DNA from: Myxococcales bacterium | GTDB taxonomy: Bacteria > Myxococcota_A > Polyangia > Polyangiales > JAFGIB01 | DNA: 55,295 nt | Direction of reading: 5' to 3' | Assembly (NCBI GenBank): GCA_029880325.1 | Contig: JAOUOP010000053.1 | Location: forward strand, 1 to 55,295 | Part shown: positions 33,594 to 43,529 of the stretch, in pieces | Numbering within the stretch: the stretch's first letter is position 1 | How the letters are laid out: each line of letters begins with the position of its first letter | Made by a program: the position numbers and the translations under genes | Notes under the pieces: generated by a model | What the model was told of the DNA's origin: nothing | The model's input: only the letters and a program-made list of their open reading frames with translations | The model's database searches: none

Positions 33594-34118
33594 ATGGGCT
33601 CGGGTGCAGCAACCGGCCGCCATGCTCCGAAGCGCGGCATGGGGCGAGCGATATTCTTGGCCGTACTGGGGACCACACTGTCGACCGCATCAGTGGCGTC
33701 TGCGACCGCGGTGGGTGACGACAGCCCGAGTGACCTCGAGCTCACGATCTTGATCGGAGGCCTTGTCGTCGTATCTGCAGACACGCTCGTCTACGGCATC
33801 GGAGACGTCGTATACGCGGCCCGTGAGGACTCGCAGGTACCCGACATCTTTGCGGCCACGGAACTGATTTTCGGCCTCGGCAACCTCGGCTACGCGGGCT
33901 TTTACGCCTGGTTGGCGCAGGATGAGTTCGGCAAGCCCGAGCCCGCCATCCTCTTGGGCGCCATTGCCTTCAGCGGGCTCGTCCTTTCTTCGCACGCCCT
34001 CTACCACCTGTACGAAAATGACGCCGTGCGAACCAGGGCCAAGACGTCGCCTTCACTACGCGTCGGCCTCACGCCCCTCGACGGCGGCCTGACCGTACGC
34101 CTTTACGCACGCTTGTAG
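33594..34118 (+). CDS. Small polytopic membrane protein of unknown function
   Basis: The 174-residue protein starts at ATG 33594. A signal-like N-terminus (RAIFLAVLGTTLSTASVASA) is followed by about three hydrophobic helices (TILIGGLVVVSADTLVYGIG; ELIFGLGNLGYAGFYAWLAQ; ILLGAIAFSGLVLSSHALYH). A polar C-terminal tail resembles a beta-hairpin (LRVGLTPLDGGLTVRLYARL). I recognise no family. It converges with the large 1,380-residue gene, 9 bp apart. Confidence 0.6.
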   Translation: MGSGAATGRHAPKRGMGRAIFLAVLGTTLSTASVASATAVGDDSPSDLELTILIGGLVVVSADTLVYGIGDVVYAAREDSQVPDIFAATELIFGLGNLGYAGFYAWLAQDEFGKPEPAILLGAIAFSGLVLSSHALYHLYENDAVRTRAKTSPSLRVGLTPLDGGLTVRLYARL

Positions 34119-34127
34119 CGCACCTTC

Positions 34128-37100
34128 CTACTCCGGAATCGCCAGGTGCGCGGCGAAGACCAGGCGTGAGCCCGACAGGCGCGTCTTGCCCACGCGCGGG
34201 TCGGTGGACGCCTGGGCGATGTCCGGATCGGTGCGGTAGACCTCGTACTCCTCGACTACGATGCGGTGCTCTTCCGGCTCGTCCACCGCCGCCCGCGGCA
34301 GCTGCAGGTCACCGCGCCACAGCACGAGATCGAGTTCGCTCATCTTCTGGTAGGCGGGTAGCTCCAGCCGCTCGCCCACAAGCTCCCAGTCCAGATCGCT
34401 GTCGCCGGTCCTGCGCTCGACGTGGGCCAGCACCACATGGCCGCGCGCGTTGTTGCCCGCCGGCAACAGGCTCGGCAGGCTCACGTCGTCGGGTAGCGTC
34501 ACCGCGGCGCGCATCACTTCCGGCTGAGGCTGCGCTCCGATCAGCGGTAACACCTGGGGCGTCGGCGACGGCGACACCACGGTGGCCTGCAGATTCGGCT
34601 CGACGAGCTGCAGGCTCCCTGGCGCCGGCACTTCGTCGTTGCCCGACGTGTTGGAGCCCGTCGTCCCGGTCAGTGAAATTCGAACGACATTTATCTCCTG
34701 GCGACTCTGAAGTAGCGATCGATTGGACGCCACCTGGATGAACTCGCCCCGCACGGTGGTCGACAGCTCCACACCGTCGATCGACTCGGGCTGGTAGCGG
34801 GCGAAACTCAGGCGCAAGAACGGAAAATATGCCGCGCCCGTTTCGAACTCGATGTCGGTGTACCAGAGCTTGCGCTCGGTGCTGAACTGCACGTTGAACG
34901 CGACCGCCGTCAGCCCGTCGACGCCTTCGGCGGTCGTTAGATCGGTGGCGGTGGTGACGCGGTTGAGGAAATGTCCAGGCGCCAGGGGATTTTGGGGCGC
35001 CAGGTTCGCGCGGATCGGATCGCTTCCCCACTGGGAGACGAATTGGGCGATCTCCTCGGGCATCGAGGCATTCGAAGACGGCTGCAGGAGCACCGAAAGC
35101 AGCTCGCCTTCGCCGGAGGAGTACCAGGGCCGCTCCAGATAGATGCGCAAGGCCCCGCCGCGGCGCACCACCTCGGTGCCCTCTTCGTTTTTCTCCCAGC
35201 GAAAGAGCGGCAGCGCGTAGGCTATCTTGGGCCGGTCGGGACGGGCCGTGCTCAGCACGCTCACCGTATCCTTGATGAAGCTTGGATCGCCGCCTTCCAT
35301 CTCGGGGGCGTCGAGCACCTGCTCGCGCGCGGTGATCTCGGCGTCGCTGTGGACCCACAACTCCCGCGGCATGTACTCCCGATAGCGCGTGGTGGCGACC
35401 GCCTGGTAGACCACCTTGCGGTGCTTGGTGTCGCCCAATTCGTGGCGGTGCTCGGCGGGCACAAAGGGCACCTCGTCCTGCCCGTAGGCGGGCTCGAGCG
35501 AGGTCACGTGGGCCTCGCTGAACACCGTGGTCGGCGTGTCGTGGGTCACGAAGTCGACCGGATCGACGAAATAGGCCTTCACATCGAGCCGGGAGCTGCT
35601 GCGACCATGGCAGCTGATCTTGCCCGAAAGACGCGCGAAGGTTTGGCCCACGCCGCGCGCCGTATCCTGCTCGACCGCGGCGACCGGGTCGGTCAGCGGT
35701 CGCTGCACGGCATGGACGAAGGTGATCTCGCGGTAGGGCGTCAGCATCCAATGCCGACCCTCGAAGCCGGCCTGTTCGGCCGCCGCGTCACCCTGAACCG
35801 CCGGATAGAAAGCCATCGAGTCGATGGCCTCGGCCTTGGGATAGCAGCTGTAGCGCAGCTTCCAGATCGTGGCCTGCGGCAGGCGCACGTCCACGCTGTC
35901 GCCGTCGAGCTCGATGTAGGGCTCCTCGGCGCCGCTTTCGTCCTCGAGCACGCGAATGCGAAAGCACTGCAGGTCGGGCCAGCTGCCAAGCCACTCCCGT
36001 TGCCAGATCTTCTCCGACGCCGGATCGCAGAGCGTCAGCCCCGTGGCCATGGGATCGGGCAGGTAGGGGAGCACCACGTCCTTGTCCGTGTGAATCACGT
36101 ACTGCCCGGCCGCCAGCGACTCCCCACGCATCGCCGGCCACATGCCGAGCTTGTCCGCGGGGGTCATGGCGGTGTCGATCAATTGAATGTTCTGGACCGG
36201 GACCAGCCCGCCCATGCCCGGGTCGAAGATCTCCTGATCCTGGAAGGTACCCGCTTCCTTCAGGGCCAACAGATAGGAATCGTAGTGAGTGCCCTGATCT
36301 TCTGATGCCCACTGAGGGTCAAAGGCTCCGTGGGCCTCTGCCAGGGCCTGCGGCACCTTGGGCGGCGCGCAGTGGCGCTGGCTGAACTCCAGATAGCCCG
36401 AAGCAGCCACCTGAGGGGCTACGATATATTCGGCCACCTTCATGTCGCGATCGCTGCGGATGACCAGGTTTTCCAGCCACTCGCCCTCGCTCAGCAGGTG
36501 CTGATAGACCAGGATGGGTTGCTGAATCGGCTCGTAGCGCCGGTAGCGCAGCACGTCGGTGGCCGCCGACTCCTCGCTCGGCATCGAGAGCGACCGGCCG
36601 TTGCCCGCCAGGTCGACCGCCCGCGCGCGCACCCGATAGTCGCGGCCGTAGCGTAGGCGTGGCAGCGTGCCGGGCGTGGCCTCGAAGGCTGTCTGCAGGT
36701 GCACGCCCGCCGGCGGGGCGTTGTCGACGCGGCCATAACTGGGAGTCTGTTCGCGCGGATCGGCTGGGTCCTTGTCCATCGTCAGCGTGCGGCCCGGCAG
36801 CGGCGCCACCAGGCTGTAGCCGCTCCAGCCGAAGCTCGTCTCGTGCAGATATGCCAGGTCCGGCTCGTCGCTCTCGCCGCTGACCGAGGCGCCCTTGACG
36901 TAGCCCTCGTCTGAGAGCGGACCCAGCACCACGCTGCCGGCGTCGATGTCGTAGATGCCGTCGCGCTGGCACAGCGAGCGCCACTGGCCCTGGTCTTCCA
37001 CGTCGACGCGGTAGCCACGCACCAGATCGTCGGCGTAGAGCGGCGTGTTTTCCACGTCCGCTGGCGTCGGCGAGTCGATGCCGGCGTTGATGCCGTCGCT

Positions 37101-38270
37101 GCGAACGAAGCGGGCCGTGATTGGAAGCCCCCGCTCGCGCCGCACCACCGAGATGCCGCCGGTGCGCAGGGCGGGCACGCTTTCCTTTTTGCCCTCGGAC
37201 CAGGCCGAGCGCATGACGCGCCGCTCCTGCATGGCGTGGGCGAATTCGACGAGCTTCAGAGCGCTTCCGTCCACGTCGGTTTGCGCGACGAAGTGGGCCG
37301 AACGGGGACCCAGGTCGAGCATGCCGGCGATCAAGTCGGAACCCGGCTCCGGCTGGGCCTGGAAGCTCGGGGTCACCAGATCCATCGAATAATAGGTCGG
37401 CGGAAAGCGATGATCGGCCGTGTTGCGGGAGGCAAAGGCCGCCCGCACCGTGTCCATGGTCGGCAAGCGCGTCAGGCCGGCGTCGCTGATCTCGTAGTCG
37501 AGAATCACGCCCAGCTTGCGCAACAGTAGCGGGTAATCGCCGAGCAGCGCGATCTGGCGGTGAAAGTCGAAGTCCGGAACCTTGGGCGGGTAGGGGGCCT
37601 CGATCGGCTCCATCTTGTGAAGCCGGCGATTGTAGAAGCGAAAGGCGCGGTAGAAGGCCAGGGCGAGAGCCGCGTCGGCGGCCGAGGCGCCCGCCATGCC
37701 GAGCCCCGCGAGCACCGCGGAGTCGGAGGCGTCGCGTCCATTGGCGTCCGCGATTCGGTGCGAGGCGCGCCGAATCGGACCTAACAGGCGAAAGAGCCGG
37801 TCGATCTCGGAGTGGCTGCCGTCGATGCCGGGGAAGTCGGTGGGGGTGCTCTGGGCCAGACCTTCGTAGAGCCCCATCAGGTAGCTGTGAATGGCTTCGA
37901 CGGGAAAGCTCAGCAGGGTCTTGGCCGTGTGGCTCTGGTACTGGAAGGGCTCGACGTAGGTATCGGGGGGAAAGATCAGCGGCCACAGGCTGGTGTCGAG
38001 GGCGCCGTCACCGGCGTTGGCCAGGGTCGCCGGCAGGGTGATGGCGCCGGCACCCACACCGAAAGTGAAGTTCATCGCCACCGCCTGCACGAACTCCGTG
38101 AAGTTCAGGTTGGGCCCGATGTTGGCGCCGAAGGAATTGAGCTCCGGAGGATCGGTCTCGGGGTCGAGCCGTGGGCTGACGAAAACACTGATCTTCAACT
38201 TGGGGGCGCCGGTGGCGGCATCCAGGCTGGCGCCGGCGGGAAGTGGAGTCCACAGGTACTTGGCGATCAT
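34128..38270 (-). CDS. Giant protein of unknown function (1,380 residues)
   Basis: It starts at ATG 38270 (MIAKYLWTPLP), 22 bp after the stop of the equally large upstream gene, so the two form an operon. It has no signal peptide or membrane helix. The N-terminal third is predicted helical (ALAFYRAFRFYNRRLHKMEP; LPTMDTVRAAFASRNTADHR). The middle is beta-rich with an immunoglobulin/fibronectin-like strand pair (LRYGRDYRVRARAVDLAGNG). The C-terminal half is beta-rich with acidic loops (PDRPKIAYALPLFRWEKNEE; FETGAAYFPFLRLSFARYQP) and ends in AAHLAIPE. No catalytic motif stands out. Size and modularity suggest a scaffold or surface-assembled complex with the Tat-exported partner, but that is only inference from adjacency. 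Confidence 0.6.
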   Translation of the reverse strand: MIAKYLWTPLPAGASLDAATGAPKLKISVFVSPRLDPETDPPELNSFGANIGPNLNFTEFVQAVAMNFTFGVGAGAITLPATLANAGDGALDTSLWPLIFPPDTYVEPFQYQSHTAKTLLSFPVEAIHSYLMGLYEGLAQSTPTDFPGIDGSHSEIDRLFRLLGPIRRASHRIADANGRDASDSAVLAGLGMAGASAADAALALAFYRAFRFYNRRLHKMEPIEAPYPPKVPDFDFHRQIALLGDYPLLLRKLGVILDYEISDAGLTRLPTMDTVRAAFASRNTADHRFPPTYYSMDLVTPSFQAQPEPGSDLIAGMLDLGPRSAHFVAQTDVDGSALKLVEFAHAMQERRVMRSAWSEGKKESVPALRTGGISVVRRERGLPITARFVRSDGINAGIDSPTPADVENTPLYADDLVRGYRVDVEDQGQWRSLCQRDGIYDIDAGSVVLGPLSDEGYVKGASVSGESDEPDLAYLHETSFGWSGYSLVAPLPGRTLTMDKDPADPREQTPSYGRVDNAPPAGVHLQTAFEATPGTLPRLRYGRDYRVRARAVDLAGNGRSLSMPSEESAATDVLRYRRYEPIQQPILVYQHLLSEGEWLENLVIRSDRDMKVAEYIVAPQVAASGYLEFSQRHCAPPKVPQALAEAHGAFDPQWASEDQGTHYDSYLLALKEAGTFQDQEIFDPGMGGLVPVQNIQLIDTAMTPADKLGMWPAMRGESLAAGQYVIHTDKDVVLPYLPDPMATGLTLCDPASEKIWQREWLGSWPDLQCFRIRVLEDESGAEEPYIELDGDSVDVRLPQATIWKLRYSCYPKAEAIDSMAFYPAVQGDAAAEQAGFEGRHWMLTPYREITFVHAVQRPLTDPVAAVEQDTARGVGQTFARLSGKISCHGRSSSRLDVKAYFVDPVDFVTHDTPTTVFSEAHVTSLEPAYGQDEVPFVPAEHRHELGDTKHRKVVYQAVATTRYREYMPRELWVHSDAEITAREQVLDAPEMEGGDPSFIKDTVSVLSTARPDRPKIAYALPLFRWEKNEEGTEVVRRGGALRIYLERPWYSSGEGELLSVLLQPSSNASMPEEIAQFVSQWGSDPIRANLAPQNPLAPGHFLNRVTTATDLTTAEGVDGLTAVAFNVQFSTERKLWYTDIEFETGAAYFPFLRLSFARYQPESIDGVELSTTVRGEFIQVASNRSLLQSRQEINVVRISLTGTTGSNTSGNDEVPAPGSLQLVEPNLQATVVSPSPTPQVLPLIGAQPQPEVMRAAVTLPDDVSLPSLLPAGNNARGHVVLAHVERRTGDSDLDWELVGERLELPAYQKMSELDLVLWRGDLQLPRAAVDEPEEHRIVVEEYEVYRTDPDIAQASTDPRVGKTRLSGSRLVFAAHLAIPE

Positions 38271-38292
38271 CGAAATGGCCTCGGGACAGCGT

Positions 38293-41200
38293 TCAAGCGA
38301 AGGCGTTGACGTAGCGCGCCCAGGGCGTGGGCGAACCACAGTCGTCGGTGGGCAGCGCCGGCGGATCGCAGGGCTGCATGATCTCGGCGAAGGTCGGGTC
38401 GCCGTTGCTGCCGGCGAATTTGCGCTCGGCCGACACCGTCACCGTGGCCGAGAAACACAGCACGCTCACCTCGATGGTGATCTCGGCGCGCCCGATGACC
38501 TTGCCGGTCGCCCCTTCGTAGGCCAGCGACATGTAGAGCTCGATGGAGGCGCTGATCAGGCCGAGTACGCAGACCTCACCGCGAATGCGCAGGTAGCCTT
38601 CCAGGTAGGGCACGTCGCCTTCGATGGCGAAGTAAATGCCCGCCATGATCGAGACACCGCCGCTGGCGACACCGAAATCGACCGAGAGGCTGGCGCCGAA
38701 CTCCAGCGCGATCTCCAGCAGCCGGACGCCCTCGGGACTCAGCTGCAGCCCCACGAATCCTCCGCCGCCGAGCATCGAGACCGTCAGCGTGAAGGGGTTT
38801 TCGCGCGTGCAGAAGAAGAAGTTGATGCCGATGGCATCACCGAGGAAGGGGATCTCGAAGCCGGCGCCGATCGAAAGGTTTTCCAGACTGAAGATGCCGA
38901 TGGCGATATTGGGCAGCGGCACCGAGAAGTTCGCCGCCAGGCCGGCCGGGCTGACGTCGATGGCGGGCGGGTCACTGAAACCATCGAGAGGGATGATGTC
39001 CTTGATGCGCTGGATGAAGGCCAGCGGCCCACCGAAGACGATCTCCCCGAGCACCACGTCCACGTCGGGCTTCTGACCGGCCCGCGCGATGAACTGCATG
39101 CGCTCGAAATGAATCGAGAATGCCGGGTCCGGCGTGCCGATGAGATTGATGCGAAAGTTTTCCAGGCCGCAGATGATGTCGGCGCCTGCGGGCTTGCCTC
39201 CGACGGCCTTGGCGCGGATCTCGGCGGCGAGCACAAGCCCACCGGTGGGCTCGAAGATCCCCGCCGAGTCCCCCTTGATCGGCGGGCGAAACTCGAAGCG
39301 TACCGTTTGATTCTTGGCCAGTTCCTGGGCCGCGGCGGCGGCCTGCAGCGCCACCTCCAGCGAGTCGACCACGGCCAGCGCCTCGCGCAGACGCGCGACG
39401 GCTTCACCCAGCAAACGCACGGCGCTGGGTGGAATACCGGAGCTTTCGAGCAGCGAGGCGAGCATCGCCAGGTCGGCATCGAGGGTCGCGAGACTGCCGC
39501 TGTTGCCGAAGAGCGCGTCGACGTCGAAGTCTGCGATCTGGTCGAAGAGGGTCGTGAGATCGCTCAGGATCGAGGAGGCCAGCGACTCGATGCCGGTGCC
39601 CGACGGCAGCTCATCGAGTAGCGCCTCGAGGCGTTGCAGGTCGCCCACGATGGCGTCGACCTCGTCGAGCGCCTCGCTCACGAAACGAGGCGCGCCGGCG
39701 AGATCACCCAGGTCGATGATGTCGGTCAACGGAATCGTGCCGAAGAGCTTGGGCAGCGCTCCATCGAAAAACTTGGCGGGGTCGAAGGACCCGGCGGAGA
39801 CCGTGGCCAGGTCGCCAGCGACCGCACCGGTGGTGCGCGACAGCCCCTTGATGCCCATATTCGGCGCCAGAAAGCCGCCGGCGCGATCGGTGCCGCCTTG
39901 CTCGAAGTTCACATCGAGCACGCCGTCGTCGGCCAGCTGCAGGAAGACCTCGCCGGCATTGCCGCTACCGAAGCCGTCGCTGACGTAGCCGGGGAAGAAC
40001 TCGTAGCGAAGCACCGACTCGGCGCCCGCAAAGGCGCGCAGCGCTTCGACGGCCAGATCGGCCGACTCCAGAATCGGCACGAAGGGGATGCCGAGGCCCG
40101 CGCTGGTGGTCTCCGATGCTTCCAAGTCCACATGACCGAAGCGCATGACGTGGGTCTCGAAGGTGGTCTCGTCCCCGGTGCTCTCCGCCAGCGCCACCCG
40201 TTGTCCGCCGAGCTGATTGGTCGACACCTCCTCGTCGTAGAGCATGGTGACCGACATTTTCTTGGGTCCCCAGGATTCGTGGCGAGGAGATCCGGGCACC
40301 CAGATGGCACCGGCATCGAAGGGAATGATGCGCCCGGCCCTGTCGATGCCGTTGACGGGAAAGCGATAGAGTTCGCCGTGAATCGAGGGCCGAAACGGCG
40401 GCAGCCCCATTCCATCTTCGAGGTTCCCCGGCTCGACATCGTCGGGCAGGTCGAGGTTGGGCGTGACCAGCGCGCGGAATTGCAGTGATGAAAAGGGCAG
40501 CTGCCGCAGGCTCTCTTCCACCACGCCACCGGCATTCGAGGCGTAGCTCTTGACCGGCTCCTTGATGACCAAAAAACCGCGCTTGAAGAGAAACGCCGTT
40601 TGCAGCCCCGGTTTGATCTTGCGCTCCGAGATCTGCACGTAGACCGCGCGGTGGCCCCAGGGATAGAGATGTCCCTCGGAGACCATGCGCACGTAGTGGT
40701 CGCGTCCCATGGTCGCGCGATGGGTCCAACCGATGGTGACGACCGCGCCAGGGGAGGTCGCATCCTCGGTCTTTTCCACCCAGCTGCCGTGGGAGTCGAG
40801 CCAACCGCCGAGCGCGCTGAGCATCATCCGCCGCACGGCCACCGGCTGGGGCGGCTCGTGTTTGCCCGACTTGGTGCCGATCAGCGTGTAGTTCGAGGTC
40901 TGATGGACGATGTCGTTGCGCTGCTGTGGAGTGATCGCCTGCAGAAACGGTTCGTTGTTACCAAAGTTGGTCGGTGCTGTCGCGTCGTCGGGGTCGAAGT
41001 CCTGGCCGCGCACCCACAGGGCGCGCGCCGTGGCCATCGGATGGGGGCCTTCCACCAGAGTGCCGGCCTCATCATCCAGGGCCACCGCCAGGCGGCTATG
41101 CCACAGCTCGACCCAGGCGTCGCTTCCCTCGACCGGCTCGGTCGCATGCAGAAAACGGCCGAAGTGATTGGGCGACATCTGCAGCCGAAAGGGCAGCTCG

Positions 41201-41991
41201 ATCGAGGTCTCGTCCACGCCGGGCGCCTCGGGCACCTTGGGCGCCAGCGCCAGCGAGTCGAGGGAGTCGGGCAGCGCCGCTGGAACCACGCTCGGCTCCT
41301 GCTGGCTCAGGGCATTGCTGGCCGTGAGCGCGCGCCGATTTTGAATGCGTTCGGTGGCGCTCAAATCATCGGACGCGACCGCGTCGACCACCACGCGATT
41401 TTGCGCGTTGACCACCAAGCCGGGCTTGATGAAGGCGCTGAGCGAGGGCGAGGGCGGGGGCTCGGGCGGCTTGGCGTTGTCGGAGACCGCCAGGGCATAG
41501 CTCTGCACGGCCTCCAGGATCGCGCTCAGCGAATAGGGGATCGACTCGACGCCCTCGGGCACCCGAAACGCCACCCGCGATACCCCCGAGATGAGGGAGC
41601 GCAGCGGTGGATCGGGCAGGCCATCGACGTCGGCGTCCAGCTCGTCGACCGCCTCTTCGATGAAGTGCTGGCGTGGAAACTCCACGATGATGCGGGCGTC
41701 GTCATCGACCACCTCGAGCACATCGTCCACGCGCTCGAGCCCCACGAAGCGAAAGCGCAGCGAAAGCAGGTCATCGGGCCGGGTGACGGAGATGAAGCTG
41801 GCATCGATCAGGTCGTCGCCACCGCCACCGTCCGGATCGCAAGCGATGAGCCAGGTGACTGCGGGTCCAATCCCGAGGCCGCGAATCCCGACCACGCCTG
41901 TAACGCGCAGGAAATCCCGTCGGCTGACGCCAAAAGACGCAGCCGCCCGGTCACCGCTATCACCGGCTCGACCCTTCGGTGGCTTCGACAT
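38293..41991 (-). CDS. Giant Tat-exported lipoprotein of unknown function (1,232 residues)
   Basis: The start at ATG 41991 has AGGGAGC eight bases upstream. The N-terminus is a twin-arginine signal (SRRDFLRVTG, arginines 24-25) ending in WLIAC, so the mature Cys51 is probably lipidated after folding and export. Mid-protein (about 760-890) is a helical, Leu/Ala/Asp-rich coiled segment (LDEVDAIVGDLQRLEALLDE). The last 300 residues form a dense array of amphipathic strands (NPFTLTVSMLGGGGFVGLQL; LEFGASLSVDFGVASGGVSI; GRAEITIEVSVLCFSATVTV), suggestive of a large beta sheet or barrel-like sleeve. I know no characterised homologue. The operon with the 1,380-residue protein and the nearby SPFH gene suggests one system. 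Confidence 0.6.
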   Translation of the reverse strand: MSKPPKGRAGDSGDRAAASFGVSRRDFLRVTGVVGIRGLGIGPAVTWLIACDPDGGGGDDLIDASFISVTRPDDLLSLRFRFVGLERVDDVLEVVDDDARIIVEFPRQHFIEEAVDELDADVDGLPDPPLRSLISGVSRVAFRVPEGVESIPYSLSAILEAVQSYALAVSDNAKPPEPPPSPSLSAFIKPGLVVNAQNRVVVDAVASDDLSATERIQNRRALTASNALSQQEPSVVPAALPDSLDSLALAPKVPEAPGVDETSIELPFRLQMSPNHFGRFLHATEPVEGSDAWVELWHSRLAVALDDEAGTLVEGPHPMATARALWVRGQDFDPDDATAPTNFGNNEPFLQAITPQQRNDIVHQTSNYTLIGTKSGKHEPPQPVAVRRMMLSALGGWLDSHGSWVEKTEDATSPGAVVTIGWTHRATMGRDHYVRMVSEGHLYPWGHRAVYVQISERKIKPGLQTAFLFKRGFLVIKEPVKSYASNAGGVVEESLRQLPFSSLQFRALVTPNLDLPDDVEPGNLEDGMGLPPFRPSIHGELYRFPVNGIDRAGRIIPFDAGAIWVPGSPRHESWGPKKMSVTMLYDEEVSTNQLGGQRVALAESTGDETTFETHVMRFGHVDLEASETTSAGLGIPFVPILESADLAVEALRAFAGAESVLRYEFFPGYVSDGFGSGNAGEVFLQLADDGVLDVNFEQGGTDRAGGFLAPNMGIKGLSRTTGAVAGDLATVSAGSFDPAKFFDGALPKLFGTIPLTDIIDLGDLAGAPRFVSEALDEVDAIVGDLQRLEALLDELPSGTGIESLASSILSDLTTLFDQIADFDVDALFGNSGSLATLDADLAMLASLLESSGIPPSAVRLLGEAVARLREALAVVDSLEVALQAAAAAQELAKNQTVRFEFRPPIKGDSAGIFEPTGGLVLAAEIRAKAVGGKPAGADIICGLENFRINLIGTPDPAFSIHFERMQFIARAGQKPDVDVVLGEIVFGGPLAFIQRIKDIIPLDGFSDPPAIDVSPAGLAANFSVPLPNIAIGIFSLENLSIGAGFEIPFLGDAIGINFFFCTRENPFTLTVSMLGGGGFVGLQLSPEGVRLLEIALEFGASLSVDFGVASGGVSIMAGIYFAIEGDVPYLEGYLRIRGEVCVLGLISASIELYMSLAYEGATGKVIGRAEITIEVSVLCFSATVTVSAERKFAGSNGDPTFAEIMQPCDPPALPTDDCGSPTPWARYVNAFA

Positions 41992-42083
41992 ATCCGCTCC
42001 CTGTCGAGGTAGCTGCCCGCGCAGCCAGATGCGCAACTACACTCGTTGCTCCGCCCGCAGTCAATGGGCGAACTTCAGCTTGC

Positions 42084-42173
42084 GCCCGGGGGGTGTGCCG
42101 GGAGGGCTGCCGGGGGGTGTGCCGGGGGGTGTTGCCCGGGGGGTGTTGCCGGGGGGGCTGCCGGGCGGGGGGC
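42084..42173 (+). repeat. G-tract tandem repeats, possible G-quadruplex region
   Basis: CCGGGGGGTGTGCC-type units recur with a period of about 15 bp, giving at least six runs of five to seven G within 90 bases. The region lies between the SPFH gene and the giant Tat lipoprotein gene, upstream of the latter's start. G-runs on the template strand for the minus-strand genes could stall polymerase or form a quadruplex. Homopolymer length here is also a place where sequencing errors are likely. Confidence 0.6.
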
Positions 42174-42222
42174 GACCTCGCGCGTCGCCCGGCCGACGGC
42201 TACCACCACAAGGCCGCGCGGC

Positions 42223-43437
42223 CTACTGCCCGAAGGCGGTACCGCAGCCGGCACAAAACTTGGCGGTGCCGCTGCCCTGGGCACCGCAGTTGGAGCAGAA
42301 GCGGGGCTGGGGCACGAGGTTACCGCCGCACTCGGAGCAGAAGCGGCCTCCGGCCACCGTGGCCTGGCACGAGGGGCAGGCCACGGGGCCACTGGGCGGC
42401 GCCGGGGCTGGTGCGGGCTGCTGCGGTTGGGGCTGCATCGCCTGCCCCATGGCCTGCGCCATGCCAAAGCCCACGCCCAAAGCCGCACCGCCGGCCATGG
42501 CGCCGCCACCCTCACCACCGCCGCCCTGGCTCATGCCTTCGCCGGCGCCGATCATGGCGCGACCGGCCGCGTAGTTGGAGTAGTTGCCCGCCATGCCCTG
42601 CACGTAGCGGGCGTCGTTTTGAAAGTTCTGATCGAGCTCAAACTGGCGCTGACGCGCCTTGGCATCGGCCTCGGCGATGCCGATATTGGCCACCCGCGCG
42701 GCACGCTTGGCCGCACCGATTTCGGACTGGGCGTCCTTCAGGCGCCGCTCGTCCTCATCGCTGAGGTTCAGCGTAAACTCGCCCATCTGCACGATGCGAC
42801 AGCCGATGGCGTTGAGATCAGGGCTCGACTCGATGAACTTTGCCGCCAAAAGCTGCTGCAGGGGCATCAGCTCGAGCATGCTCTTCTGCTCCGAGACGCA
42901 GACCTGGCCCACCACGGTCTTGATCGAGTTCATGAACAGGCCGTTGACCCACTGCAGTAAGTCGTCGTTGCTGCGACCGCCCTGAACGCCCATGTACTTG
43001 AGGATGAAGGCCTCGGGGTCGACGATTTGAAACGAGTAGGTACCGAAGATGCGCGGCGAGACCATCTCACCGAGCATCGGATCCTCGACCATGCCGAGTT
43101 CGCCGCCGAAGCGTTGGTTGAAGACCGGGCGCAGCGTGACGAAGAAGAGGTCGGTGACGAAGACGTTGCCACCGGTGAACTTGTCGACGATCTGGTCGAG
43201 AAAGGGGATGTTCTCGGTCTCCAGCACGTGCCGCCGCCCCGCCCCCGCGGTGCGCAGGGTGCCCACGATGGCGCCGTCCTTGAAAAAGACGGCCGCCTCG
43301 TCGGCATCGATGGTGAGCTGGGCCCGGTTGGGCACGGTCTGCTCGGGGTGCTTGTAGACCAGCTGATCCTTGGCCCCATCCGGGCGCGCGATCATCAGCT
43401 CGCGCACGCCGCTTTTGATGAAATCCATGATTCCCAT
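42223..43437 (-). CDS. SPFH (virion core-like, COG4260) protein with C-terminal zinc ribbons
   Basis: The 404-residue protein starts at ATG 43437 (MGIMDFIKSGVRELMIARPD). The SPFH domain spans about 25-240 (KHPEQTVPNRAQLTIDADEA; GTYSFQIVDPEAFILKYMGV), then a short coiled coil (about 240-290) and a Gly/Ala/Met-rich segment. Two zinc ribbons end the protein (CPSCQATVAGGRFCSEC and CSNCGAQGSGTAKFCAGC). This matches the COG4260 group related to a poxvirus virion protein. There is no membrane helix; it probably forms cytoplasmic assemblies. It is the first gene of the minus-strand cluster with the two giant proteins and is divergent from the VIT-VWA gene. Confidence 0.85.
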   Translation of the reverse strand: MGIMDFIKSGVRELMIARPDGAKDQLVYKHPEQTVPNRAQLTIDADEAAVFFKDGAIVGTLRTAGAGRRHVLETENIPFLDQIVDKFTGGNVFVTDLFFVTLRPVFNQRFGGELGMVEDPMLGEMVSPRIFGTYSFQIVDPEAFILKYMGVQGGRSNDDLLQWVNGLFMNSIKTVVGQVCVSEQKSMLELMPLQQLLAAKFIESSPDLNAIGCRIVQMGEFTLNLSDEDERRLKDAQSEIGAAKRAARVANIGIAEADAKARQRQFELDQNFQNDARYVQGMAGNYSNYAAGRAMIGAGEGMSQGGGGEGGGAMAGGAALGVGFGMAQAMGQAMQPQPQQPAPAPAPPSGPVACPSCQATVAGGRFCSECGGNLVPQPRFCSNCGAQGSGTAKFCAGCGTAFGQ

Positions 43438-43529
43438 TGGCTGCCTCTCGCTCCTCAACCCGGACGCTTCACGAACTCGTGCAGATGACGACGGGCGAAC
43501 CCGGGCGCGATTTCGTTGTCCAACGCACG

